A stretch of DNA of 64,000 bases. It comes from Nocardiopsis_C rhodophaea (GTDB lineage: Bacteria; Actinomycetota; Actinomycetes; Streptosporangiales; Streptosporangiaceae). The stretch is taken from the NCBI RefSeq assembly GCF_039530945.1, contig NZ_BAAAPC010000004.1, positions 124,001-188,000 of the forward strand, given 5' to 3'. The notes below the pieces were generated by a model. That model did not search any database, was not told the origin of the DNA, and saw only the letters and a program-made list of their open reading frames with translations. This document shows positions 18,865-27,867 of this stretch, one piece after another. The translations under genes were made by a program, and so were the position numbers. Position 1 is the first letter of the stretch. Every line of letters begins with the position of its first letter.

Positions 18865-19704
18865 GTGACCACAACGCCTGCACCCATCACCCTGCACGAC
18901 GTGACCCGCGCCTTCGAGGAGATCTATCCCCCGGCCTGGGCCGCTTCGTGGGACGCCGTCGGCCTGGTGTGCGGCGACCCCGCGCAGCACGTGCGGCGGA
19001 TCCTGTTCGCGGTCGACCCCGTCTCCGCCGTCGTCGACGATGCCTCCGCGTGGGGCGCCGACCTGATCATCACGCACCACCCGCTGCTGCTGCGCGGGGT
19101 GACCAGCGTCGCCGCGACCACGCCCAAGGGGCGCCTCGTCCACCGCCTCATCTCCTCGGGCATCGCCCTGTACACGGCCCACACCAACGCCGACACCGCG
19201 GCCCCGGGCGTCTCCGATGCCCTGGCCGCCGCGGTCGGTCTGGACGGCGACCTGCGCCCGCTCGACCCTGACCCCACCGACACCGAAGGGCGGCGCGGCA
19301 TCGGCCGCGTCGGGGCCCTTCCCCGGCCGATGGCCCTGCGCGAGTTCGCGGCGCAGGCCGCCGCCGGGCTCCCGGAGACCGCCGCGGGCGTCCGCGTCTC
19401 CGGCGACCTCGACCGCCAGGTCCGCACGGTGGCGGTATCCGGCGGGGCCGGGGACTCCCTCCTCGGCGCGGCCCGCGCCGCCGGGGTCGACGTCTACCTC
19501 ACCTCCGACCTGCGTCACCACCCCGCCTCCGAGTTCGCCGAGCACGACGACACCGCCCTCATCGACACCGCGCACTTCGCCAGCGAATGGCCGTGGCTGG
19601 CCGATGGCGCAGCCCGGCTGCGCGGCACGCTGGGCGGCGAACGGGCTAACGTGGAGACCCGCGTATCGACGACCGTCACCGACGCCTGGTCCCAGACGTT
19701 CTGA
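18865..19704 (+). CDS. Nif3-like dinuclear metal-centre hexameric protein
   Basis: 279 residues from GTG 18865; the start is set by the -10 hexamer just upstream and by the family N-terminus (TLHDVTRAFEEIYPPAWAAS). Metal-binding motifs of the Nif3/YqfO (DUF34) family are present: LIITHHPLLLRG, VYTAHTN-type (ALYTAHTNADTAAPGVSDAL), and the C-terminal DTAHFASEWPWL, where D, H and E complete the binuclear site. Between them lies the GDLDRQVRTVAVSGGAGDSLL segment. Function is not firmly established (suggested GTP cyclohydrolase-like or metal insertion roles). It is followed 100 bp on by the zinc-ribbon coiled-coil gene, an arrangement conserved in actinobacteria. Confidence 0.9.
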   Translation: MTTTPAPITLHDVTRAFEEIYPPAWAASWDAVGLVCGDPAQHVRRILFAVDPVSAVVDDASAWGADLIITHHPLLLRGVTSVAATTPKGRLVHRLISSGIALYTAHTNADTAAPGVSDALAAAVGLDGDLRPLDPDPTDTEGRRGIGRVGALPRPMALREFAAQAAAGLPETAAGVRVSGDLDRQVRTVAVSGGAGDSLLGAARAAGVDVYLTSDLRHHPASEFAEHDDTALIDTAHFASEWPWLADGAARLRGTLGGERANVETRVSTTVTDAWSQTF

Positions 19705-19804
19705 GCCCCGGTACCCCGCCCGGTCAGCCCGTCGAAGCGCCTCACCCCGTCCGGCGCGACCGGTCGGGGACCACCGCCGCACAAAAAGGAGTCTGAGTAC
19801 ACCC

Positions 19805-20548
19805 GTGAAAGCAGAACCCGCCGAACAGAAGCGACTGCTGGACCTGCAGGAGATCGACAGCCTCCTGGGCCAGCTGACGCATCGCCTCCGCACCCTCCCG
19901 GAGGCCGCCGAAATCCAGCGGCTGGAGGCTCGGGTGCGCGAGCTCCGCGACCAGAAGGCCGTCGCCGCGACCAAGCTGACCGACCTCGACCGCGAGCAGC
20001 GCAAGGCCGAGTCCGACGTCGAGCAGGTGCGTGCCCGCGCTGAGCGGGACACCCAGCGGCTCAACGCCGGGCAGGTCTCCTCGCCCAAGGAGCTGGAGCG
20101 GCTGCAGTCGGAGATCGGCTCGCTGCAGCGCCGCCAGACCGAGCTTGAGGAGGTCGTGCTGGAGGTTATGGAGCGGCGCGAGGCGACCGATGCCGAGCAC
20201 GTGCGGTTGCAGAAGGAGATCGAGGCGGCCGAGGCCGAGCTGGAGACCCTGGAGGAGCGCCGCTCCGCGGCGGTCGTGGACATCGAGGCGGACCGCGCCT
20301 CGGCGAACGACCGCCGTCGGCGGATCGTCGGAGAGATCCCCGAGGACCTGCTCGCCCTCTACACCAAGCTGCGCGACCAGCACGACGGTGTGGGCGCCGC
20401 GATGCTGCGCTACGGCCGCTGCGAGGGCTGCAAGCTGGCGCTGAGCACCGCCGAACTCGGCGAGATCCGCCAGGCTCCCGCTGACGAGGTGCAGCGCTGC
20501 GAGGACTGCCGCCGCATCCTGATCCGCACGACCGAGTCCGGCCTGTGA
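19805..20548 (+). CDS. C4 zinc-ribbon coiled-coil protein (DUF164)
   Basis: 247 residues from GTG 19805 (AAGGAG about 13 nt upstream, a long spacing). Residues 5-190 form a long antiparallel coiled coil (RLLDLQEIDSLLGQLTHRL; QRRQTELEEVVLEVMERREA). The C-terminus carries the C4-type zinc ribbon CEGC (about 203-206) and CEDC (about 230-233). This is the CT398/FlgZ-like DUF164 family; in actinobacteria it sits between nif3 and the RNase H/phosphatase gene, as here. It is thought to bind nucleic acid or act as a scaffold, but the role is unproven. Confidence 0.9.
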   Translation: MKAEPAEQKRLLDLQEIDSLLGQLTHRLRTLPEAAEIQRLEARVRELRDQKAVAATKLTDLDREQRKAESDVEQVRARAERDTQRLNAGQVSSPKELERLQSEIGSLQRRQTELEEVVLEVMERREATDAEHVRLQKEIEAAEAELETLEERRSAAVVDIEADRASANDRRRRIVGEIPEDLLALYTKLRDQHDGVGAAMLRYGRCEGCKLALSTAELGEIRQAPADEVQRCEDCRRILIRTTESGL

Positions 20549-20579
20549 CGGCCGTCGCAGGGGAGCGGGGGAGCCGCGC

Positions 20580-21773
20580 ATGACACGGCGTCTGGTGGTG
20601 GAGGCCGATGGGGGTTCCCGGGGCAACCCGGGACCCGCGGGGTACGGCGCGCTGGTTCGCGACCCCCTCGGCGGAGAGGTGCTGGCCGAGATCGCCGAGC
20701 CGATCGGTGTGGCGACCAACAACGTCGCCGAGTACCGGGGCCTGATCGCCGGTCTGCGCGCGGCGGCGGAGATCGACCCCGGGGCACGCGTCGAGGCGCG
20801 GCTCGACTCCAAGCTCGTCGTGGAGCAGATGTCGGGGCGCTGGAAGGTCAAGCACCCTGATATCCGCCCGCTGGCAGAGCAGGCCCGCGAGATCGCCGCG
20901 GGCCTGGCCGAGGTGGTCTACACCTGGGTGCCGCGCGCGGAGAACGCTGACGCCGACCGGCTGGCCAACGAGGCGATGGACGGTGTGCCGGTGCGCCGCG
21001 GGCCGGACCGTTCGGGCGGAGAACCGGGCGCCGAGACGAGCGGGGGCGCCTCCGGGGACACGGCAACGGGCGCACCCCCGGGCGGCGCGGCGGGTCCCCG
21101 GCACGGCTCCGGACCGAGCACGGCCGCGTCCGGCCGCACCGGCTGGGCCGCGCCCGACACCACGCCCACCCGCCTGATTCTGCTGCGGCACGGCCAGACA
21201 CCGATGTCGGTGGAGCGGCGCTTCGCGGGTGTCGGCGACATCGAGCTGACCCCGACCGGCCACGAGCAGGCCCGGGCGGCGGCCCGTCGGCTCGCCGAGC
21301 GCGGCGACGTCGACGTCATTGTCAGCTCTCCGCTGCGCCGCACCCGTGACACCGCCGAGCACGTCGCGCGGGAACTGGCGCTGCCCGTGGAGGCGTGGTC
21401 CGGGTTCGCCGAGACGGACTTCGGGGCGTGGGAGGGGATGACCTTCGGCGAGGTCCGCGAACGCTGGCCGGACGAGATCGCCCGGTGGCTGGCCGACCCC
21501 TCGGTCCCGCCGCGGGGAGGGGAGAGCTTCGCCGCGGTGGCCGAGCGCGTCGGAGCGGCGCGCGACAAGGTCCTGGCCGACTACGCGGGACAGACGGTGC
21601 TCGTCGTCAGCCACGTCACGCCGATCAAGGTGTGCCTGCAGCAGGCGCTGCTCGCCCCGCCCGAAGCGCTGTTCCGGATGCACCTGGATGTGGCGTGCCT
21701 GTCGGAGGTCGACTGCTACAGCGACGGCCCGGCGGTGGTCCGCTCGCTCAACGACACCGCTCACCTGGCCTGA
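20580..21773 (+). CDS. Bifunctional RNase H / acid phosphatase
   Basis: 397 residues. Residues 1-140 are a type I RNase H: LVVEADGGSRGNPGPAGYG (first Asp), NNVAEYRGLIAGL (Glu), RLDSKLVVEQMSGRWKVK (Asp), NADADRLANEAMD (last Asp). An Ala/Gly/Pro/Thr-rich linker covers about 140-195. Residues 196-397 are a histidine phosphatase: LILLRHGQTPMSVERRF with catalytic His, then VSSPLRRTRDTAEH, FGAWEGMTFGEV and VVSHVTPIK with the second His. Like M. tuberculosis Rv2228c, it should cut RNA in RNA-DNA hybrids; the phosphatase half resembles CobC-type alpha-ribazole phosphatases. It begins 31 bp after the zinc-ribbon gene, in the same operon. Confidence 0.93.
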   Translation: MTRRLVVEADGGSRGNPGPAGYGALVRDPLGGEVLAEIAEPIGVATNNVAEYRGLIAGLRAAAEIDPGARVEARLDSKLVVEQMSGRWKVKHPDIRPLAEQAREIAAGLAEVVYTWVPRAENADADRLANEAMDGVPVRRGPDRSGGEPGAETSGGASGDTATGAPPGGAAGPRHGSGPSTAASGRTGWAAPDTTPTRLILLRHGQTPMSVERRFAGVGDIELTPTGHEQARAAARRLAERGDVDVIVSSPLRRTRDTAEHVARELALPVEAWSGFAETDFGAWEGMTFGEVRERWPDEIARWLADPSVPPRGGESFAAVAERVGAARDKVLADYAGQTVLVVSHVTPIKVCLQQALLAPPEALFRMHLDVACLSEVDCYSDGPAVVRSLNDTAHLA

Positions 21774-21849
21774 GGGGGCCGTCCGCGAGCTGGCACGCGA
21801 CCGCGGACGGCTGCACGACCCCCGAAAGCGCCGTAGAATAGGGGGTGCA

Positions 21850-22233
21850 GGGGAGAGTCGACCAGACGGCCGCGGCACCGTTCGCGGTGTCGAGGAAAGT
21901 CCGGACTCCACAGGGCAGGGTGGTCGGTAACGCCGACCCGGGGTGACCCGCGGGACAGTGCCACAGAGAACAGTCCGCCACCGCGTGCGGTGGTAAGGGT
22001 GAAACGGTGGTGTAAGAGACCACCAGCGGCCGGAGTGATCCGGTCGGCTAGGTAAACCCCACCCGGAGCAAGGTCGAGAAGGGGGATCCCGTTCCCCCGC
22101 GCGGATGTTCGAGGGCGGCCCGCCCGAGTCCGCGGGTTGACCGCACCGAGGCTGTCGGCAACGGCAGTCCCAGATGGATGGCCGTCCGGTCCCACCGGGA
22201 CCGACAGAATCCGGCTTATCGGTCGGCTCTCTC
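21850..22233 (+). ncRNA. rnpB: RNase P RNA
   Basis: The conserved bacterial A-type core is clear: the 5' arm GAGAGTCGACC near 21853 pairs with GGTCGGCTCTC at 22221-22231 (helix P1). The universal block GAGGAAAGTCCGGACTCC is near 21891-21908. ACAGAGAACAG, GGTAAGGGTGAAACGGTG and GTAAGAGACCACCAGC (CR II/III region) follow, then GGCTAGGTAAACCCC and the 3' conserved CAGAATCCGGCTTATCGG. About 384 nt, normal for actinobacteria. It is the catalytic subunit that removes tRNA 5' leaders. It follows the RNase H/phosphatase gene by about 75 bp. Ends are approximate to a few nt. Confidence 0.95.
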
Positions 22234-22468
22234 CTTCGCGGTTCTTCGCACCCGTCGCGCGGGATCGCGTTCCGCGCTCGCCCCCCGGGGTTGAAGCGGC
22301 GGAACGTCGCTCTCACGCCGGCCCTGGCGCGCCGGCGCCCCGGGGACCGGTCGGGGCGTGGGAGCGGCGGGATCACCGCTAGATTGGGGAGCGTCTGCCC
22401 CCCATCGAGCCGGCGTGCGGGTCGGAACCGCGTCTCGGTCGGCTCGCTCGCGAATCAGGTGTCGGTAC

Positions 22469-22615
22469 ATGCTGGACTCTCCCGTGATCTGGATGATCAT
22501 GTTCGGTCTCCCTATCGTCGCGATCATCACGATCGTCTCGTTCGCCTATTACCACACCACCGAAGTGCGGGATGACGGCCGGGACGACGAGCCGACTGAA
22601 CCGACCGACGGGTGA
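22469..22615 (+). CDS. Small single-TM protein, 48 aa
   Basis: Begins MLDSPVIWMIMFGLPIVAII; one helix covers residues 6-27, then an acidic tail (DDGRDDEPTEPTDG). ATG at 22469 is the only start that places the helix near the N-terminus; no strong ribosome site is visible. It ends 30 bp before a strong convergent hairpin terminator, which supports it being the last gene of a transcript. Unknown family; likely a membrane micro-protein. Confidence 0.5.
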   Translation: MLDSPVIWMIMFGLPIVAIITIVSFAYYHTTEVRDDGRDDEPTEPTDG

Positions 22616-22646
22616 ACACCGGGCCTCGACGTCGTGACGGCCACGG

Positions 22647-22690
22647 CACGGCGCCGGGCGGCCCGGGTCTCTGGGCCGCCCGGCACCGTG
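22647..22690. terminator. Bidirectional hairpin terminator
   Basis: CACGG-C-GCCGGGCGGCCC pairs with GGGCCGCCCGGC-A-CCGTG, about 17 bp with one mismatch, over an 8-nt loop. It lies between the convergent 48-aa gene (plus) and the SulP-carbonic anhydrase gene (minus). Confidence 0.75.
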
Positions 22691-22724
22691 GTGACGTCGG
22701 GCGGAAGCGGGTCCGGCCGCCTGG

Positions 22725-25046
22725 TCAGGCGGGGGAGCGCTCCCCGGCGCTGTCGCGTGGAGCCGTGCGCGGACCGGGGATCCGGTCCGGCGGAACGGGG
22801 ACGAACTCGCCGCGCTGCCCGTCCAGCACGTGCACCTGGGCCGTCTCAAGGTCGTAGTACAGCCCCGTCAGCTCCAACCGCCCCTCCTGCAGCCGGTGGT
22901 GAACCGCGGGATAGGTCAGCAGGTTCTCCAGCTGCCGCACCACGTTGGACTGGGAGAGCATGCGCACCGCCGCGGGTGACGGCCCTTGCGGGGCCTCGCC
23001 GTCGCCCCGGGGCAGTTCGGCCGCCCCGTCGCGCAGCCACTGCTGCAGCTGGGTCAGCCGCGCGTCTCCGGGATCCTCGTGCGCGCCGTCCAGCAGCGCC
23101 TGCATCGCCCCGCAGTGCGAGTGCCCGCACACCACGATGGACGGCACCTCCAGTACCGTGACCGCGTACTCGATCGCGGCCCCCACCGAGTCGTCCCCGC
23201 TGCCCTTGGGCGGCACCAGGTTGCCGATGTTCCGCAGTGTGAAGAGGTCCCCCGGCCCACTGGCGGTGATGAGGTTCGGCACGACCCGCGAGTCGGCGCA
23301 GGCGATGAACAGGGCCCGCGGATGCTGGGCGTGCGCCAGGCGGCTCATCAGCGAGCGCATCCGCCCGGCCGTACTCGCGTGGTACTCGCGCGCACCGGTC
23401 ATCAGCAACCCGGAGGCGGAGTCGGCGTTGTGGTCGTAGCCGCGCAGCCCCCACGGCGCCCACCAGCGCGCCAGGCCGTCCGGGGACGTCTTGCCGGATG
23501 GGGGAGCGTGCATGGACCGCCGCTCGTACCAGTTCTCGTGCACCTCGTCGATGTCGACGGTGCCGCCGGTGCGCTCGTGGTCGAGCCGCCAGGCGTGGAT
23601 CGACTCGAAGGCGGCGTGGTCCATGAAGTCGACGTGCAGGTCCAGGTCGACCCGGGCGCCGTGCGGGACGTTGCGCAGCACCTGGGTCACGCGGGGGACA
23701 CCCAGGAATGTCAGGGAACCCTGCACGATCACGTGGTGGCGGTCATCGCGCTCCTCGGTCAGGACCGTCACCCGGGTCAGGCGGTGCAGGGAGACCGCCA
23801 TGGCGAGGCCGAAGCCGATGAGCACGCCCTCCAGCAGGCCCAGGAGGACGACGCTGGCCAGCGTCACCAGGTAGATGCTCGACTCGTGGTGCCGGCGCAG
23901 GTCGCGCACGTGGGTGAGGTTGACCATCTGGATCCCGATGAAGACCAGCAGCCCGGCCAGGGCCGCCATCGGGATCAGCTCCACGAGGTCGGCGAACAGG
24001 GCGACAAAGACGAGGATCCACACGCCGTGCAGGACCGCCGACAGCGGGCTGCGCGCTCCGGCGCGGACGTTGGCGGTGCTGCGTACGATGACCCCGGCCA
24101 CCGGAAGTCCGCCGAGGGAGCCGCTGACGGTGTTGGCGGCTCCCTGCCCGATGAGTTCGCGGTCGAGGCGGGCGCGGCGGCCATCGTGCATGCCGTCCAC
24201 CGCGATCGCGCACAGCAGGGACTCGACGCTGGCCACCATCGCGACCGCCGCCACGGCGACCGCGACCCCGTGGATCTGGTCGGGTGCGGGCAGAGCGGGG
24301 CCGGACCAGGCGTCGGCCAGCGAGTCGGGCAGATGGACGCGCTCCAGGTTCCAGCCGCCGGCGGTCGCGGCGGCCGTCGCGGCCACCACCGCCACCAGCG
24401 CGGCGGGGACGCGGTTCACGCGCAGGCCCCCGATACTGGGCAGCCGCCCCCACAGGAACATGATGGCGATCGTGATGAGGCCGACGGCGACGGCGGCGGT
24501 GTGGTTGTCGGCGATCTGACCGGGCAGCTCGGCGATGTTGTCCAGGGCCGAGCTCTGCGGTGCGCCGCCCAGGATCACGTGCAGCTGGGCGAGGGCGATG
24601 GTCAGCCCCACCCCGGCCAGCATCCCGTGGATGACCGCGGGGGAGATGGCCAAGGCCGCCCGGGCGATGCGGAAGGCGCCCAGCGCCAGCTGGACCACTC
24701 CGGCCAGCAGGGTGATGAAGCAGGTGACCCGCCAGCCGTAGGTGAGAACGAGGTCGGCGACGATGATCGTGAGTCCGGCGGCGGGGCCGCTCACCTGCAC
24801 CGCCGAGCCGCCGACGGCTCCGGCGACGATGCCGCCCACGACCGCGGCGATGATGCCCGCCACGAGGGGCGCCCCCGAGGCGACGGCGATGCCGAGTGAC
24901 AGGGGCACGGCGACGAGGAACACCACGACGGAGGCGGTGGCGTCAGACAGCGGGGCCTTCGGTAACGGGACGGAGCGGACACCGGAGAGCGGGCGGACCG
25001 CCCTCTCCTTCGGGTTGAGATCTGGTCCCTGGGCGTCGTGACGCAT
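22725..25046 (-). CDS. SulP anion transporter fused to beta-carbonic anhydrase
   Basis: 773 residues. Residues about 20-430 are a SulP/SLC26 transporter: the first helix is VVVFLVAVPLSLGIAVASGA, followed by AGIIAAVVGGIVAGAVGGS and VSGPAAGLTIIVADLVL, with repeated hydrophobic segments to about 425. The usual C-terminal STAS domain is reduced to about 430-520. From about 545 to 765 comes a beta-carbonic anhydrase: CADSR (583-587), GDLFTLRNIGNLVPP, and CGHSHCGA (C640, H642, C645), giving the Cys-His-Cys zinc site plus the Asp-Arg dyad. Known fusion in actinobacteria: presumably bicarbonate (or a related anion) is moved and interconverted with CO2 at the inner face. ATG 25046 is preceded by about 250 bp of free DNA. 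Confidence 0.93.
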   Translation of the reverse strand: MRHDAQGPDLNPKERAVRPLSGVRSVPLPKAPLSDATASVVVFLVAVPLSLGIAVASGAPLVAGIIAAVVGGIVAGAVGGSAVQVSGPAAGLTIIVADLVLTYGWRVTCFITLLAGVVQLALGAFRIARAALAISPAVIHGMLAGVGLTIALAQLHVILGGAPQSSALDNIAELPGQIADNHTAAVAVGLITIAIMFLWGRLPSIGGLRVNRVPAALVAVVAATAAATAGGWNLERVHLPDSLADAWSGPALPAPDQIHGVAVAVAAVAMVASVESLLCAIAVDGMHDGRRARLDRELIGQGAANTVSGSLGGLPVAGVIVRSTANVRAGARSPLSAVLHGVWILVFVALFADLVELIPMAALAGLLVFIGIQMVNLTHVRDLRRHHESSIYLVTLASVVLLGLLEGVLIGFGLAMAVSLHRLTRVTVLTEERDDRHHVIVQGSLTFLGVPRVTQVLRNVPHGARVDLDLHVDFMDHAAFESIHAWRLDHERTGGTVDIDEVHENWYERRSMHAPPSGKTSPDGLARWWAPWGLRGYDHNADSASGLLMTGAREYHASTAGRMRSLMSRLAHAQHPRALFIACADSRVVPNLITASGPGDLFTLRNIGNLVPPKGSGDDSVGAAIEYAVTVLEVPSIVVCGHSHCGAMQALLDGAHEDPGDARLTQLQQWLRDGAAELPRGDGEAPQGPSPAAVRMLSQSNVVRQLENLLTYPAVHHRLQEGRLELTGLYYDLETAQVHVLDGQRGEFVPVPPDRIPGPRTAPRDSAGERSPA

Positions 25047-25293
25047 GCTTCCCCCCGAGTGGGTGAACGAAATGGCGCTCTGGGACAGCCGCTGGTCGGA
25101 GGAGCCCCGACACCGGATCCGGGTGCGCGGAAAAGTCCCGCTTTTCCTCGGATCCGACGATTCGGTTACTCAACGAATGCTGTCGACAACTAAAGGTAGT
25201 TCCTGGGAGGGCTCTGCGCGCCGTGAGACGTGGGATATTGATCACCATTTTTCTTGCGCGAACCACCGGCGGCGCCGAGACCGGGGAGGAACA

Positions 25294-25330
25294 GCGAAGG
25301 GCGGGGTGCTGGCAGCACCCCGCCCTTCGC
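25294..25330. terminator. Strong 17-bp hairpin terminator
   Basis: GCGAAGGGCGGGGTGCT (25294-25310) pairs perfectly with the arm 25314-25330 over a GGC loop. It lies 19 bp after the stop of the 688-aa repetitive protein (minus) and upstream of the SulP gene. Confidence 0.8.
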
Positions 25331-25348
25331 GTGTCGACCGCGCTGGAC

Positions 25349-27415
25349 TCAGCGGAACCAATCGTCGCCGGGTCCGCCGTACCCGTATCCGTAACCGCCC
25401 TGATCGTAGGTGGGCGCTCCGCCGTCGGCGGCTTCGCGCCGATCGGGGTACACGTCGCGGTAGGACGGCCACTCGCCGCTGGGGGACTCGTAGGCGGGGC
25501 CCGGGTAGCCGCCGGTCTGGTCGGGCGCTCCCCGGCCGTAGTCGCCGAGCACGTCGGCGTAGCCCGGGTAGGCCTGCGGGGGCTCGGGGTAGCCCGGCAT
25601 GCCCGGCGCGCTGGGCATGCCGTCGTGTGCCCCGGTGTGGGGGTAGGACCCGCGGTTGTAGGACCCGGTGTCGTGCGGCGTCGGCGGCTCGAACCCCGTC
25701 TGCGGCGCCAGCGACGGCTGCCCGCCGGTGGCCCCGCCCCAGCCGTTCGGATCCCACGGCGTGGCCGGGGTCCCGTTGTCGTAGCCGTAGGTGTAGCCCG
25801 CGGGCGGCGGGTAGGCCCCGGGACCGGAGGGGTCCTGGGCCGGAGGGGGCGGCGGAACATCCCCGCCGGGGCGGGTGTAGGGGCCGGTGTCGTAGGCGGA
25901 CCGGTTGAACGCTCCCGTGCTGTAGGACGGCGGCGTCTCGCCCGGCAGGGGGCCTTGGGCCGGGGGGAAGGACGGTGGGGCCGGCGGCTGCGCGGGGGGT
26001 GGGGACGGGCGCGCGTGCGTGCCGGTGTCCATGCTTGACCAGATGGGGGAGGGGGGCTCGGCACCCGGGCGCGCCGTCGGCGCGAGCGGGTCGGTCAGCG
26101 GGTCGCCGCCCGGCACGCCGCCCGCGGGGGTTGCACCGTCGTAGGAGGAACCGCTGTAGGCGGAGCGGCCGTGGGGGCCGGTGTCGTAGGACGATCCGGT
26201 GCTGTGCGCGGTGGGGTCGTAGGCCGAACCCGGGGTGAAGGACGTCCCCCGGGAGTGCGCGCCGGTGTCGAACGACGAGGACGGCTGTGCCCCCGTTCCG
26301 TAGCGGGAGCGGTCGTGGGGCCCGGTCTCGTACGACGCGCCGCGCGTGTGCGCGCCCGTGTCGGACGACGAGGAGGACCCGCTGTCCCACCCTCCGCTCC
26401 GCGGAGTGGGGGTTCCGGGGTCCAGGGAGGAGCCGCTGTAGCCCGATCCGCGGGCGTGGGAGCCGGTGTCGTAGGACGAGCCGGGCATGGAGGGCGCCCC
26501 CCGCGTATACGCCCCGGTGCCGTAGGAGGCGGGACCGCTGGACGCGCTGGGCGCGCCGAGGGGGTCGCGGGAGAAGGAGCCGGAATCCCACGCGGCGCCC
26601 CGGTCGGACTCCCCGCGGTCGGGTGCCGCCGTGGGGGACCAGGGGTGCCCCGGCGTCAGCGGCCCGGAGGAGGGCGAGGGTGCGGCCGGAGTGGGGCCGG
26701 TGTCGCGGCTGCGCGGCAGGGGGCCGCTCAGCGGGTCGTCGTCCACCGCGGGCGGGCGTCGCTGGGCGGCCGAGGCCGCGGAAGTCTCGGCGGAACCTGA
26801 GGGGGCCGCTGGTGAGGCGTCCTGGCCGAGGCTGGCCAGGACCGCGATGTCGCGGTTGGCGAAGTCGCCGGTGTCCTTGGAGGAGGGGCCGGACGCGGAC
26901 GGCGCGGAACCGGCGTCGCGGCCGGAGCGGGGCCGCCGACCGCGCGCCCGCGGGGTCGACGCGGCCTCGTCGTCCTCATCGTCGTCCACGACGGCTTCCA
27001 TCGCCTGCGTGGATTCGTGGCGGGTGTCGCGCCGCCCGCTGCGTTCCGGGCGCTCGGGCGGCTCGTCATCCGGGGCGTCGTCGGCGAGGCTGGACCAGAA
27101 GTCGTTGTCGGACAGGTCGCCGGAGTCGTCCGCCCAGTCGTCGTCGCGGCCCCGGCGTGACCGGGAACGGCGCGACGGCCGGGCGGCGGCGTCCTTCTCG
27201 GCGCGGGGGCGGCGACCGCGAGCGCGCGGCGCGGGTGCGTCCGCGCCGTGGCGGTCGTCCTCCGGGTCGCCGTCATCGGCATAGGCGTCGTCATAGCCGT
27301 CGTCGTACTCGTCGCGGGCGCTGCCGACGCTGAGCGCCCGCATACCGAGGAGGATCAGCACGAGCACGATGAGAACGACGATGATCGCGATGATCGAAAG
27401 GATCGCGACGGTCAT
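25349..27415 (-). CDS. Single-TM protein with Tyr/Gly-rich YDTG repeats
   Basis: 688 residues from ATG 27415, chosen because MTVAILSIIAIIVVLIVLVL begins a transmembrane helix (3-24); the open frame further up lacks coding bias. After the helix comes an acidic, Arg-rich segment (about 30-230: DEYDDGYDD, RGRRPR twice, DDEDDE). Then about 450 low-complexity residues follow with a degenerate unit (Y/F)(D/E/G)TG(A/P/S)(H/Y)xR(G/S), such as SYDTGSHARG, SFDTGAHSRG and AYDTGPYTRP, about 13 copies between roughly 300 and 620. It ends YGYGYGGPGDDWFR. The composition suggests an intrinsically disordered, possibly phase-separating or wall-spanning tail. No enzyme motif is seen. A 17-bp terminator follows. 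Function unknown. Confidence 0.75.
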   Translation of the reverse strand: MTVAILSIIAIIVVLIVLVLILLGMRALSVGSARDEYDDGYDDAYADDGDPEDDRHGADAPAPRARGRRPRAEKDAAARPSRRSRSRRGRDDDWADDSGDLSDNDFWSSLADDAPDDEPPERPERSGRRDTRHESTQAMEAVVDDDEDDEAASTPRARGRRPRSGRDAGSAPSASGPSSKDTGDFANRDIAVLASLGQDASPAAPSGSAETSAASAAQRRPPAVDDDPLSGPLPRSRDTGPTPAAPSPSSGPLTPGHPWSPTAAPDRGESDRGAAWDSGSFSRDPLGAPSASSGPASYGTGAYTRGAPSMPGSSYDTGSHARGSGYSGSSLDPGTPTPRSGGWDSGSSSSSDTGAHTRGASYETGPHDRSRYGTGAQPSSSFDTGAHSRGTSFTPGSAYDPTAHSTGSSYDTGPHGRSAYSGSSYDGATPAGGVPGGDPLTDPLAPTARPGAEPPSPIWSSMDTGTHARPSPPPAQPPAPPSFPPAQGPLPGETPPSYSTGAFNRSAYDTGPYTRPGGDVPPPPPAQDPSGPGAYPPPAGYTYGYDNGTPATPWDPNGWGGATGGQPSLAPQTGFEPPTPHDTGSYNRGSYPHTGAHDGMPSAPGMPGYPEPPQAYPGYADVLGDYGRGAPDQTGGYPGPAYESPSGEWPSYRDVYPDRREAADGGAPTYDQGGYGYGYGGPGDDWFR

Positions 27416-27867
27416 GGTGAAAGCACCACCCTTGGGCCCGTGGCCGTTACGAGGACAGAGGTGCCACCGGCGGGGGTGACGTGGCCGAAGCGGGGGGAGC
27501 CGCCCGAGACGGGCCACTGACGGTGGGGTATCTCCGGATCCGATGCGCGTCGCCCGCGGCGTCGGTCACGTGGATCCGCCGGTGCGGGGGTGCGGATCCC
27601 GTGGTGGCCGCAGCGGTGTGCCGGGCCGCTGGGGACGGGCGGCCCGTCGTCGGTGCCCGCCGGGGAAGGGGCGGGGCGGCGCGCTACGGCATGCTGCATG
27701 GAATCGGTCATTACAGAATCGACGGGGGGCACGGCCCCACTTTATGCATAGTTGCGCTGTCAGTGCAGTGGGCGACCGGTGACGACTCCCGTGATTCCGG
27801 AGAAGTCGGGAACGAAATGCGGACAATGTACCAATTTCGGGGGGCGATGCGATGGTTCCGCATTCCA
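27416..27867. other. Intergenic region
   Basis: 452 bp upstream of the repetitive-protein gene and downstream of the PEBP lipoprotein gene, both on the minus strand. No frame resembles a protein. A lower-GC stretch near 27710-27760 may hold the promoter of the 688-aa gene. No hairpin or repeat was noted. Confidence 0.4.

Noticed and set aside
20166..22376. 736-codon minus-strand frame across the zinc-ribbon gene, RNase H gene and rnpB
   Set aside because: It overlaps three well-supported genes including a structured RNA and has Arg/Pro-biased composition.
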